Positions 33,822 to 45,517 are shown, numbered from the stretch's first letter. The stretch is 64,000 nt of DNA from Skeletonema tropicum (GCA_037178625.1 CM074133.1:2604001-2668000); one strand, 5' to 3'. Notes: generated by a model from the sequence alone, not told the origin. Numbers and translations: made by a program.

Positions 33822-35096
33822 TCATACCAACGCATCCATCATCAAATCATACACCCAGAACGTCACTGCATGGTTCACTGACGCTCTCAACATTTTTGGA
33901 GTTAATCCGTTAAAGAATGCCCCAATACCTTCATCTTTGTACAATTGAACAGCTACATCAATGGAGCTGCTTGAGTCACCGCCTTCCGTATTTTGGACCA
34001 ATGTCTTGATCACATCTATTGGGTACACTGGAATCCAACAAGCACACCCACTGTTCATAAACCGAGTTCAGAATGAGGAAACGATGGTGTGGAAAGAAAA
34101 AAAAATATGGAATACTTAGACGACTCACCTCATTGCTCCACACAAGAGTGGCGCTGCTGCTCCTAAATTATTCTCCGCTACACTCGTGTGAATCAATAAT
34201 CCATACACTACAAAGTAAATAGCATAGCTAGGTACTTCTCTAGCCAATGTTGGGCCAAGTCCACGAGAAAATAGCCCAAGAAACCCCTCACTCTTTAGAA
34301 CTGCCTTAATACATTCCAGTTCATTGGCATATGCAGCATCGTTTGTTGACTGAGCTTGCATCATTACTTTCACTCTTTCTACGGGTGTTACTAAGAATGA
34401 AGTAACAAACCCAGAAAATGATGCCGCTAGAATCAGTGTCAGGAATGAACTGGATATAACGGCGTGTTGTTCCGGCGTGCCAACCACCTCTCCCAAACCT
34501 ATTAAATTCCAATCAAAATCTGTCAAGGACTCAAACGCAAGTTCATTGGCACTAAAGGCAACACTTTTAATCAATGCTTGCCCAATCATCATGGCTTTGA
34601 CTCCTCCAAAGAACCCAGCGATACCCTCCTCCTCGAGTATAAGCTTGACCAGAGATATTAAGTCATCTTCTGGGGATTCAACTTTATAAACATCATCTCC
34701 GGAACATACTACCCCCGAATCTGATGATTGCAAAATTGTATCTGTATTAATTTCTTGTGAAGGAATTTGCTCTTGCTGTTGTTGAGGTGGCCGAGAACTA
34801 TACACCTGTGATTTAGTTTTTAAAGTATCAAGTGGGTAGGCAACTCCTACACCAATAGCTCCACCAACACTTCCTGCCAAGAGGGACGCAGCCCCCGTTC
34901 CAATTACAGATAGAGATGTTGTCGAACGATGTGGTGATATTCGCTTAATGTTGGACGGCCGACATCTATCGGGTGACGAGAAAGCATGGGCAAAACTATT
35001 ATTCTGCGATGTTCGACATAAACATGAGATGTTGAACGCCAGAAAAAGTGCAACAATGGAGATATATTGGCATCTCTTTGCAAATAACACCGCCAT
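33822..35096 (-). CDS. Plastid-targeted mitochondrial carrier family (SLC25-like) transporter, 398 aa
   Basis: Exons 34129-35096 and 33822-34050, joined by a 78-nt intron (CAATGAG|GTGAGT ... GAACAG|TGGG). All three carrier signatures are present: 'GVAYPLDTLKTKSQ', 'LVTPVERVKVMMQAQ' and 'IPVYPIDVIKTLVQ', so the six-helix carrier is complete. The N-terminus has a hydrophobic signal (ISIVALFLAFNISCLCR) followed by 'FAHAFSSPDR', matching the diatom plastid motif. A plastid-envelope carrier, such as the S-adenosylmethionine or folate/nucleotide group, is the likely class; the substrate cannot be named. Its 3' end converges with the acidic-repeat gene only 63 bp away. The second helix pair contains an Asp/Ser-rich insert ('SQEINTDTILQSSDSGVVCS'). 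Confidence 0.82.
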
Positions 35097-35945
35097 CTTA
35101 ATTCCTTCGCCTCAATCTCTTTGAAGAACGCCCACAGTCAAGCTGCTTGAAGAGAGATAGGGAGTGGGATAGTTAGCTGTTGCTTTAGCTGTTCCTTGCT
35201 GTTGCTTGGCGTTGGCTAACTACAGTTGGCAGTTGGCAGGGGGAAAGTTGAAAGTTGAAGTGGAAGGAAGTGGAAGGAAAAAAGTGTCAGCACTCCTGTC
35301 ACGTAACACGGACCAAGGACACGGACCACCTCACAATTTTAGACCGTACTGTACAGCAAATTTTGTGCACAAAGTTTTGTATTTCATTAAGGATAACCCT
35401 ACTTGTGAAGTCACTCACCTTTCTTGCTGAGGTAAATTGCTTCATTATTATGCCTAAAATTCAAATAGACAAATCAAATTTACCAAACTTCAAGCTCGCC
35501 CTCATAAAGTACTTACACTCATGTTGTATATACTGAGTAAGTACAGTATTGTACAGAGGAGTAGCCCATTAGTCCTTGTAAGTATGTAACTACTTTAGTA
35601 CCTACTCTCTCCACGTCAGGAAAATGCCGTCTATTCGGACAAGTTCTCTACCAGAAGCAGTACTTATTGTGGCCTGGTATTGTAGGTACAATGCTAATAT
35701 TTACCTGCATCAGACACAAACGTGAACCGAAAGCGAGAGGATACACATGCACATGATACTTGTCAGACAGATTTCAGATTCTTTCTGCATGCATTTTTGA
35801 CCTTGCTTGTCTCTTCCTAAAAATCGAGCTGTGAGAGGAGAACCGCACCCGCACCATACCTACTTCTCTACTATAACAGACGACCCACATGCACAATCAG
35901 ATCTTATCTTTATGAGAAGAGAATTTCTTTTGAATACACCTGAAT
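35097..35945. promoter_or_regulatory. Divergent promoter region, carrier / cyclase-like gene
   Basis: 849-bp gap between head-to-head starts, with short palindromic bits such as GTACAGTATTGTAC (about 35537) and no coding signal. Confidence 0.4.
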
Positions 35946-38703
35946 ATGAGTGTGGAAAATCATGACAACGACGACGATGATGTCAATGCTACTCCGTCGC
36001 CAAAGCCAAAGAGCCCGAGCTCTAGCTTCAGATGGAAACGGACTGGCAAAGATAAAGGCGATGGAGGTGACAGTGGTGATACAGATACATCCGCTAATAT
36101 TACAAATACCAATACGAGTACTATTACCAGCCCTCCTCGACCAAGATATATACCACCAACTACCACTGAAGACGACAATATAATACATGCTGATGTAGAT
36201 TTAGTGAGCAGACACAGGACTCCATCAAGCTCACGGCTTTCAGTTGTTCATCGCAATGATAAGAATGACTCTGAGTCGAATATGTCATTTAAAGTATTTC
36301 GCCGCAGCTTGAGCATCTTGAAGAGGTCACTAAACGAAGTTGATCTAGTTGATTTTGACTTTGATGGTATGGATCGTATGGACTTGTCCGATGATGAAGA
36401 AGAAGAAAACAATCATGACTTCCAATCTTCCGAATTTAGTTTGTTGACGACTCATAGCGACCATCCATCTTCTTACGCAACTGGAACCTCTCGGAGATCA
36501 ATGATGGCCCTAGGGAGGATATCGAATCTGCCGCATCCGCAAGGGGATAGTAATAAACGCAAATTGAAGTGGCTGCAATCCTTCTATCGCCTTGATCCGA
36601 GATGGCAAATTTGTAACTTCTTTGACGACTTGGCTCATGAGGGAGTGGAACGAATAGATGAATCAGGCCATATTCAGCTCAGCAGCTTGCCCTTCATCAT
36701 GAGAGCCTTTTCGAGAGTGGGAGTATTTAGTGTGTGGAGACCAACCTCAAACGAGGCCATTCGACGAATGATCACTGGGGAAGGAACGGGGAAAGGTATG
36801 GATATCAAGGGGAAATCAGCTGTTCGAGGCAAATGGAGTGGATTTGTTCCTTTCCTGCAGATTCATCGTGAAGAGGACAAGCTCAAGATTGGGTCTTTAC
36901 GTTCAGATACAAGAGTACGAGTATTCTATCCAAATGAGGTGTCAAGAAAATAGAGCTTTCTTGACTTTGTCAATGGTAAGAACTAGAATGGTAGAGACGA
37001 GCCAATGCTCCATCAAGTTAATCGAGGAGGTTGAACAGAAAGAAATGTCGGTTCTTGGGGAGGAATTGAACAAGGCAAAGGGGAATCTTTCTCACGAGTC
37101 AATGAAATCAGCAATTGGAAAATCGTGTCGCAGACTGAGTGTCGGACCTGATGCAATCGACTATTCAGAGTTTTCAACAGCGCTAGAGGCAAAGCATCAT
37201 AATTTCATGGTAGATGACGGTGCTCTACACAAAATTGATGATTACGTAGACACGCAAGGGCACTATGGCCTTGATATCCCCGAGAAACTCTTTTGGGAGA
37301 CTTTTGTATTACAGGCAGATATATGTCGTGAAGACGGCTCAGAATATGACACTGGTAGGGCGTCAATGCCTGAGTTTCAAGTTATGAATCTTGAGTCGTT
37401 GAGGAAGGCGCAGAAGGCTTCAGGTCCTCGCCCCGTCCTGTGGCACGCAGGCTGTGGGAAGGTTGGAGAGAATCCACCTGATCAATACAATCCATTGAAC
37501 CCATTTGACTTGCTTATGGCATATGAAGAGGCTGAAGACAGTGACATCGCTGGCAACGTCACACCAGTGGTTAGCGACTTTGATTGTTTCTTGGTGGGCA
37601 CGCGTAGGGTTGCATATCGTGATCCAATGGGAGAACAAGAGCTGTCCATGCTCAAATGGTGTGTAGACGAAATTGAAGGAGTGCTGGATAGCAATAGCAC
37701 CGAAGAAGGGAAATCTTGGACTCGTCTTTGGCTAGACGTCAAAAAGAAGTATGCCTTTGATCCAAGGTTTCAGGCACCTATGCCAAAGATGGGCTACGCT
37801 GATCCCCGAAGTAAGGCTATGATGAAAGGTGCAGTTTATTCTTTGAGACAGAATGGGGCTGTTCGGCACGGCCCTGAGTGCTTCAATTACTCATTTCCAC
37901 AGGAATTAGATGACAAATTTCTCGTCATCTCTGATACATTGCCAGGATTGGTGCCTTGGAAATATGTCGACATCGAAGAGTTGAAGGAGATCCTAGCTGA
38001 GAAAATTGATGATGGATTCGCCTTCCCACTAAACCCCAAGTGGGTACTCTGTGATGAAGGTTGGAAAGATCTTTACGACAAGCTGTTAGCAAGTGAAGCA
38101 CCTAATGTCCAAGATGCGATGAATGTATGGTATCCTGCTGATGTACGGGAACGTATTGACGCAATATCATCAAAGCATCCCACTGGATTTAGTTCAAGAG
38201 AAGAAGCTGAAGCACCTTACGATGGCAAAACCTATACCCAACAACGGACGAAACGCTTTTCTCTCACTCCTCACGATCGCCATCTATCTAACCAACATGT
38301 TTACGTCGAAGCTGAACTAGAATTAGAAAGGTACAAACATGGAAAGAGAGGTATGGCGAAATTTCGTAGTGCTCTTGCGAAGATAAAGTCGAAGAGGAGA
38401 CCGAAAGTAACTTTCGTTTCAACTGCTTTATTGATGCTTCAAGTAGGAAGAGCGATTGAGGATGTTGACGAGGAGTCCAGAAGCAAGGAGGTCCTTGATA
38501 GAATGAAATGTTATGTAGGTGGAAGTAATGAGGTACAACGTTCGTCAATCGCTACTGCGGCAACAACAAGATCGTCTGCATCTGTATCTAGTGAAATGTC
38601 AGAATCACATGAACATTTTGTACTACGAAGAAAGAGTTTCACACGCTTACTCCGTAAACGACTTTCAAGCAAGAAGAAGATGCAGAGACAGAATACCATG
38701 TAA
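35946..38703 (+). CDS. Putative eukaryotic class II (ExoY/edema-factor-type) nucleotidyl cyclase
   Basis: ATG at 35946; the frame changes by +1 at about 36937-36950 (GTGTCAAGAAAATAG; one extra A), giving about 918 aa. Residues ~265-312 show the order expected for conserved region 1 of class II adenylyl cyclases: Arg in 'FSVWRPTSNEAI', then Lys in 'GEGTGKGMDIKGKS' (two Lys seven apart... spaced as in the family), then 'SGFVPFLQI'. At 37567-37590 'VVSDFDCFLV' supplies an Asp-x-Asp metal pair; at 37864-37905 'VRHGPECFNYSFP' supplies the His-Gly-x-Glu-x-x-Asn and Phe-Pro pattern. An EF-hand-like stretch ('VGPDAIDYSEFSTAL') lies between regions 1 and 2. The N-terminus is Ser/Asp-rich and the C-terminus basic, with no signal peptide. 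Making cAMP or another cyclic nucleotide is an inference from these motifs. Confidence 0.6.
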
Positions 38704-38909
38704 ATTCATTGAAGATGTAAGTCCTCTATCCTCCTCCGTTTTTGTTGTATATATTTATACGAAGGAAGGGTGTGTTTTAGGTTTACGAACCAGAATCAGA
38801 CGGATACAACATGAGAAAAGAGATTACTTCTGATCATCATGATAAAGAAAGTTTGCATTAGTGTCATAATTATTCAAATCTATTTGTAGCACCTCTTCGG
38901 TCAATAAAC

Positions 38910-38952
<43 letters not shown>

Positions 38953-38965
38953 TCTAGGTATTGCC
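38704..38965. repeat. Convergent gap with a (CT)n microsatellite
   Basis: About 40 bases of uninterrupted CT dinucleotides at 38909-38948, in the short 3'-3' spacer. Confidence 0.85.
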
Positions 38966-40237
38966 TCACACTGAGATACATTTCTCTTCTTGCTCATGCG
39001 CGACTTTTTTAGTAGAATCTATTTCGTTCAAGGCTTTGATGACCACGAACTTTAGCATCTCGTTCTCTCTAGAAAGAGCTTCCTTTTCATGCATGATTCG
39101 AGGCAGTAGCAATCCTCGACATCCCTTGCAATCAAGCTCTCCATTATTGTAATCCTTGAGACGGCAATCATTACAATATTCGTCGTCACAAACCTCACAC
39201 CACTGGACATTATGCTCGTGTGCGCATTCATCGCAGTTGGACTTCCAGCATCGAGAACAATTCCAATGTGGCACACAATCCAAGCATCTTGCTCGTTCAC
39301 AACACTCACAGAATAGCACGGGCATGCAGTTTGGGCAATACCAAACGCCGCAATCTTCGCAGAAATCCAGCTCCTCGCACTCACTGCAAATCAAAGCTTG
39401 ACACATTTCGCATCGCATCATAGGGCAGCAATCCTCGCAAAATTGCTTCCTGCAGTCTTGACAGAAACCTTGCTCACAGTCGTGACAAATATTTTCCCTG
39501 CAGGTGTAGCAAGTGTGGCGCTGCAGCCCCCAGTCTGGGTAGCGTTTCGTATTCGTTTGATCCATCCACAAAGAAGCTTCAAATTCATCACAGCACTCAC
39601 AACATGCGTGCCACGGGCGGCCACTCTGGAAATTGTTGTAGCGCTCTAAAAAGTCACTGAGTATCTGGGTCTTCTTCTTTCTCCACACTATAGGGAATTG
39701 CAAGTGTTTCAGTGATCCATCCTTTCTAGCAATGATGCTCTCCAAAATTGGAATCACGGCTTCTTCTGACAAACTAAAGCACCATGGAAAGTTTGACGAA
39801 AAGAGCGCATCGCCATTGGCGATAGTTGCAATGGATGAAGTACTCAGATCAATTTGTTGGATTGTGGTGGATCCTCGTATCGGCTCCAGCCCCACACCGG
39901 AAATATTTGTGCAGCCGATGATCTTCAACACTCTCAGACGATTGACAGCATCGATCGATACCAGAATACTTGAGACGTCGACGTCAGTCAGCTTTGACGC
40001 GAGGTCTCTTTCAATGTCACTAAAGTCAAGCGTGTCAGAGTTGAAGCACGCGGATCGTAACAGCACAGAAGCCAGCATTGCTCGAGACGATCTCGGAAGA
40101 TAATCACCGATGAACTGGAGGATCGAATCGGGAAGGCTGTTGATTGATATTGATGGGCAGCTGCAGCTGCTGCTCATCCGACTGCCGTCACGACCGACGT
40201 CAATGCTACTGCTGGTAATGATATGTTGGGTTGCCAT
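38966..40237 (-). CDS. F-box-like / Cys-rich zinc-binding protein
   Basis: The frame is open back to 40504 but only from TTG; I prefer ATG at 40237 (MATQHIITSS), although upstream ATGs (for example 40477) are possible. An F-box-like helix 'INSLPDSILQFIGDYLPRSS' is followed by leucine-rich-like turns ('LRVLKIIGCTNISGVGLEPI'), then about 170 residues with around 40 cysteines arranged as CxxC pairs (CCECCDEF, CYTCRENICHDCEQGFCQDC, CEDCCPMMRCEMC...), suggesting several zinc sites, and a C-terminal helix. F-box plus Cys-cluster proteins form a large diatom family, presumably E3-ligase adaptors. The function is inferred. The frame is intact. Confidence 0.65.
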   Translation of the reverse strand: MATQHIITSSSIDVGRDGSRMSSSCSCPSISINSLPDSILQFIGDYLPRSSRAMLASVLLRSACFNSDTLDFSDIERDLASKLTDVDVSSILVSIDAVNRLRVLKIIGCTNISGVGLEPIRGSTTIQQIDLSTSSIATIANGDALFSSNFPWCFSLSEEAVIPILESIIARKDGSLKHLQFPIVWRKKKTQILSDFLERYNNFQSGRPWHACCECCDEFEASLWMDQTNTKRYPDWGLQRHTCYTCRENICHDCEQGFCQDCRKQFCEDCCPMMRCEMCQALICSECEELDFCEDCGVWYCPNCMPVLFCECCERARCLDCVPHWNCSRCWKSNCDECAHEHNVQWCEVCDDEYCNDCRLKDYNNGELDCKGCRGLLLPRIMHEKEALSRENEMLKFVVIKALNEIDSTKKVAHEQEEKCISV

Positions 40238-40504
40238 GATGTTTGTCTTTTGCCGTTTCCGTGACGATGATGTTTTGTGGTGTAGTGTGCCGTTGGAATG
40301 TCGAAATAGCATCATGCCGAGATGAAGGTTCGGAATATCGAGAACTTCGGGGGAGATGGGAGATTCTGCGCACTTACGAGATAGAAAAGGTACCATACCA
40401 AGTACGTACATACATTGCCAGTGATGGATACTGGAAGGTTGCTTCATATCACTTGGGAAATTAGGTAAATGTTGCATTATCGCTACCTCTAGAGGTTGCT
40501 TCAA

Positions 40505-41605
40505 TCAATGACACTTGCAGACTCAAAGAAGAGACTCATGCAATGTATCGAATAATGACTCTATCTAAGGCAAGAAGAATGAAGGTGCAGCATAAGGAGC
40601 CAGTTCGACCCAGTACAAAATTGACATTCATTAGCAGCGTTAAAGAGACTGAAGAGCACTATGCGGCGGAGAAGAAGTCTGGAGAGGGAGAGAGCACCAA
40701 AAGTACAAACAATGGAGCAAGTTGTTACAAATCTTGGTTCAGCTGTTACAACTCTGACGCGGATCGCCGCCCGGCCGTAAACACTCATATCCCTATATTT
40801 ATAGTTTTAGTATACTAAATAGGGTTATAGGGGTACTAAATAGGGATAGGGGTGAGGTGTGAGTAATGCACTACAAGCACGGGCCAAGCTACCAGCTACT
40901 CCTACCATACTTCTATTATTTTATGGAGAGAAGAGGCCTAAGTAAGTAGGCCTTTGGATAGGTTGCAAGCCTTTGAATACCACATTTGATTCCTATTTCC
41001 ATTGCAAATTGCATGTGCAAATCGCGAGGCATCAGATCATAAGAGTACTTAAATCACGTTCTGATGTGTTGTGAAACAATGGAAGACAACAAGTACAGTT
41101 TGAATACCACATTTGATTCCTATTTGCATTGCAAATTGCATGTGAAAGTACGATTTGCAGCGCGAGGCATCAGATCATAGGAGTACTTAAATTACGTTCT
41201 GATGTGTTGTAAACAATGGAAGACGACAAGTACCTTATTGAAGGGGATATGGCATGCCCGCCCTTTGATATGATATGGTGTAAAAGTATGTCCATGCAAC
41301 CAATAAAAGTATAAAAATCTCTCCAAGTTTTGTACTCTTTCGTGTCCCTCCAGCGCTGCTGTAGCTGAACTTTCAGATGCAGTGGCTAATAAATTGCCAA
41401 ACACCCCAACCATCACCGATCGTGGTGGCAGAAATTAAGTGTTATGTATGAATACGTATGAATAGAAGAATACGTTCTTCCGACATACTTAAAATTTCTG
41501 TTCTAATATGATGATGTCAGGAAGAACGAGTGAACAACGCATGCCACTCTCGAAGTGGGTCCGCTCATTTCAAACAACTTATGTGAACCAGCAGCTTCAG
41601 CAGCA
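40505..41605. other. Intergenic region with a direct duplication
   Basis: Divergent spacer between the F-box gene and the STAND gene. A ~127-bp segment is duplicated at 40972-41097 and 41099-41233. Short frames elsewhere look like noise. Confidence 0.45.
40972..41233. repeat. Adjacent ~127-bp direct duplication
   Basis: Both copies start 'TTTGAATACCACATTTGATT' and end 'AACAATGGAAGAC(A/G)ACAAGTAC'. The second has a ~9-bp insertion (AAGTACGAT) plus point differences. Confidence 0.85.
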
Positions 41606-44600
41606 ATGAGCCAACAGCAACAATGCGGCAGCATCGAACGCAGATTGCTTGCTACCGGCGCTGCGACTCGCTTGTTCCCTTGCTGGTGAAATTTGCAAAG
41701 TAGAAGAACACGGCCGATCGCTTACGCCAAGCTTTGATTGGATAGATAGTATTGTAGTTTACTCTCAGTCAAGCAATCTGAAGGGATGTGGTATTGAGCA
41801 TCAAGATTATGATGGCATTCGAGTAGAAATATTACCTTCCTTGTTTGACAAGGCGGATAATGAGTCGAGACAAGTTGATGGAGTATTATATTCTCTTGGT
41901 ATAGTGTTCTACGAAATGTTTTCGAGGGGGGGAAGGCCTTCTGAGCTTGATCTCAAACAAGTCGGAGAGAGACATGATGGGTTTGAGGCCGGAAACGAGG
42001 AGCCGCCTTTAGGCTTTGATCCCTTTCATGATAAAAGCGAAAGCGTCGATCTTGTAGGTGAACTCAATGTGTATGGACATCTGTTACGCGATTACAACTT
42101 GTCGGATGATGATAATAGTATATCAAATGGCATGACTTTTCAACGTGATGGTCCCAGGAAGAAACGAGGGCAAATTGACAACTACAATATGTGCTCAATT
42201 TCAGTAGAGCCATTGAAAGAGAAAGGAATCCCTGTTTCCTTGTGTGATTTGGTTGCCAACATGCTGGGTTGCACTAATAGCACTTTTCGTAAAGATGAGA
42301 CATACAAGGCTATGTCTGAAGTGAGAGATGATCTGCAGCTCATGCTAGATAAACCCTCTATCTACCTCCTTGATCAAGACGTGGCAATGTTATCAACGAC
42401 CGGATTACAGATTGGGGACACCGTCTTGGGTAGAAATGCCGAACTCTCCACTATCAAGGAGGCTTACCGACGAACAGTCTCAGGTGACAGTGAGTTAGTA
42501 ACAATTTCCGGCAAATCAGGAACAGGCAAATCACTCTTGGCATTAGAATTCGGGAAGTACGTATTATCAGAGGGTGGAATCCTTTTATCAGGAAAGTTTG
42601 ACCAACTCCAGCGGGGCAAACCATACAGTGCATTGGCATCAGCTTTCAACGAATATTGCGGTATTTTGTTACAAGATGATGGACTTGCGTCATCGATGCA
42701 TACACTGGCTTGTCAGACAAATGATTCTCTAGGAAGGGATGCATATCATTTAGCCAAGCTCATACCCAACTTGGCAAATATCCTTGGTCTTGAGATGAAT
42801 GGAAATCACGATGACAGCTGTACCAACCCTCAGGCGCGACTGAAGTACTTGCTGTGGAAGTTTGTGGAAGTGTTATCCATCACATTTGCTGTTCCCGTGG
42901 CTTTATTTCTCGATGACCTACAATGGGCAGACTCAGCTTCTATCGAAGCTGTGAACCAACTCTTACTCGCAGGTGGTCTCGTCTCTCAGAACACACACTT
43001 CTTCTTCTTAGGATGCTACCGCGAAGAAGAGGCAAGCAACTGCAATCCACTTTGGAAATCATTATGCAACAACGTCACCAATGCCAGATCTACCAACATC
43101 AAACTTGATTGCATGGAAGAAGACGCTTTGAATATGATAATTTCGGAGACTCTGTGTCTCTCACCGCGTCTCACTCGGTCTCTGTCGAGTGTGATATACC
43201 ACAAGACGAAGGGGAATCTGCTCTTTGTCTCGCGGTTGATGCTTTCTTTGGGCAAGGAGAACAGCATGCGTCCAAGCGTGAGCCGACGACGGTGGGAGTG
43301 GGACATAGAGAAGATTCAATCCCAGACTTTACCTGACGATGTTGCCATGTTTCTAACGAACTGGATCGAAGAATTGTCTGAAGATGTGAAATTATCTCTC
43401 AGTGTTTTGGCATGTTTTGGATCATCGACAAAGATGATCGTAATCAAAACACTTGAGAGGTTCTTGCAGAAGAATTTGCTGATAAATCTCGACACGGCCG
43501 TAGAAGAAGGGTTATTGGACCAGAAAGATGAAGAATACCATTTTACACATGACCGTATTCAAGAAGCTGCCTACAACATGATGAATTTCTGTGATCGACG
43601 CAAATATCACTTCAACAATGGTATGGCTCTAATCCCTTTGGCGGTTGGAGACGAAGACGACATCATTTTCTTGACCTGCGTCAATCAGCTTGATTTGGCA
43701 GGTCCTGAAGCCGTTCAAGATGAAAGTCAGAATGTTGTTGTTGCCCATCTCAATTTACAGGCTGGGAAGAAGGCAATTGAGATGTCAGATTTCGTAGCAG
43801 CGTACTCCTACTTTGATAAAGGGATTTCTTTTCTGCGGAAGCAACACTGGGAGAATAACTACGAATTAAGTTTGGAGTTGTTTGACTTGGCAGCGAAGTG
43901 TGCTCTCACGAATGGAGACATCGTCAGCTTGGATCTCCTCTCTGAGAAAGTGATAGCGAATGGGCGAACGTACGAGGATAGGCTCAACGTCATGTTTTTC
44001 TCCATATGTGCAATAGCGTATTCATCCAGGCTACCTGAATCTATTGCCAAGGGAATTGAGATTTTGGCCAATCTGGGCATCGAATTGCAAGGAAATGAAT
44101 CGAGTTTGGAGGTCTGTGTACAAGAGACGAAAGATCTACTATCAGTTTACACTAATGATGAAATATTGAATACCAGACGAATGGTAGATCCAACTATGAT
44201 CATCGCGATGAAGATATTAGGAAAATTGGAGGTAGGGATGAGTCAAATCATGCCCAAATTATTTCCGTATGTGACACAACGAATCATTCAACTTTCACTG
44301 TTACACGGCATGAGCCCTGTCTCTCCTGTTGGTTTTGTGCACCTAGGCTCGTATTTAGCTAAGCTCGGCGATATCAGCGAGGGCTACCGCTATGTTACAC
44401 TTGCACGTTCGTTGATAGACAGAGTCGGATCCAGGGAAAGTGCCGGCGAGGTTATTTCCATAGGTACGCAAGTCAGAGCATACATTGAGCCGCTTCAGGC
44501 CACGTTGGAATATCATAATGAGGGCTATGCTGCTTCAATGGCATCAGGTGATATCATCCAAGCTGCACTCAACACTGTGCTCATCTGTAGCAGCTCTCTT

Positions 44601-45517
44601 TCTGCTGGTGTGAACTTACAAACCCTGCGAGGAAAATCAGTTGAAGTGACTAACTTTCTATTTGAAAGAAAGATGTTCATATTTGTGGTACAAATGCAGT
44701 GCTTCCAGGATCTTGTGTTCAAGTTGAGTGGTGAAGAAGAAAGCACAAAGTATGTGTCTACCGAGGTGGTTCATGGCATTCTAGCAACAAACAACAACGT
44801 CACGGCGACTTATTTTGTTCAAAAAGCATACAATGCCTTTATTTTTCGATCGTACGATGATTCCAAACGATATATAGAGAAGCACTTGGAAGTCGTTGAG
44901 AACACTTGGTCCAATCTGCTCGTTGCGCATTCTTTTCTAGCACTTTACTTTGGTCTCATCTCCTTCTGGGTGGCTAGGAAGTCGAGAGATGAGCCGCAAT
45001 GGCTTGAAAACGGCAGCAGAAGCAAATTAGCTTTTAAGAAATGGGCAGAGTCGTCCAAGTGGACATTTGAGAATAAATGGTACTTGTTAGAGGCAGAGGA
45101 ATCATATTGCAACAATGATTTTGATACGGCTAAACTCTTTTACGAAAAAGCGATATCATCATCCCAAGATCACAAGGTAAGACTTGATAGTGAACGTAAC
45201 TCTGGTTCGACAGATTGCATACTCTGGACTAACGGCATGTCTCGTCATTTGGCTTGTTCTGTCAGTTTGTACATGAGGAAGCTTTGGCTTGCGATTTAGC
45301 AGCGTGCTTCTATATGGAGATCGGAGAGACTGAAAAGGCATTACAGTACTTTTTGCTGGCACATAAAAAGTATTATGAATGGGGGGCATTTGCGAAATGC
45401 GACAGTCTTTTCAAGTTTGTTGAGAATAACTTCTCTCCGCTTCTTCAAGGCGTTAGCCGCACGAATAATGCTTCTGAACTGGGTGACGATCAAGAACCGT
45501 TACCTGTGAGAGGGTAA
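41606..45517 (+). CDS. STAND/AAA ATPase with vestigial protein-kinase tail and TPR-like region
   Basis: Signal-transduction ATPase of the large protist/bacterial family that fuses kinase, AAA_16 and TPR-like domains. A kinase subdomain IX-like fragment 'GVLYSLGIVFYEMFSRGG' (about residue 75) is all that remains of a kinase; no Lys/HRD/DFG is visible. The NTPase has 'VLGRNAELSTI', Walker A 'SGKSGTGKSLLALEFG', Walker B 'VALFLDDLQWAD', and a winged-helix-like 'HFTHDRIQEAAYNMM', followed by ~600 helical, TPR-like residues. The best ATG is 41606 (MSQQQQCGSIER), joined to the long frame by one extra base before 41688; the long frame itself has only a TTG at its start. An 89-nt intron (45177-45265) leads to exon 2 'FVHEEALACDLAACFYMEIG', ending at 45517. 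A catalytic output domain is absent. Confidence 0.7.

Noticed and set aside
38909..38948. CT tract as a regulatory GAGA-type site
   Set aside because: Perfect dinucleotide run in a 3'-3' spacer; a simple microsatellite is sufficient.
3030..41690. Programmed +1 frameshifting at TGA (GTT TGA A, CTA TGA G, TGG TGA A all read on in +1)
   Set aside because: The first stop in the wrong frame always marks the last possible switch point, so finding TGA there is expected. Other breaks (PheRS, UBLCP1, GH16-B) are far from any stop.
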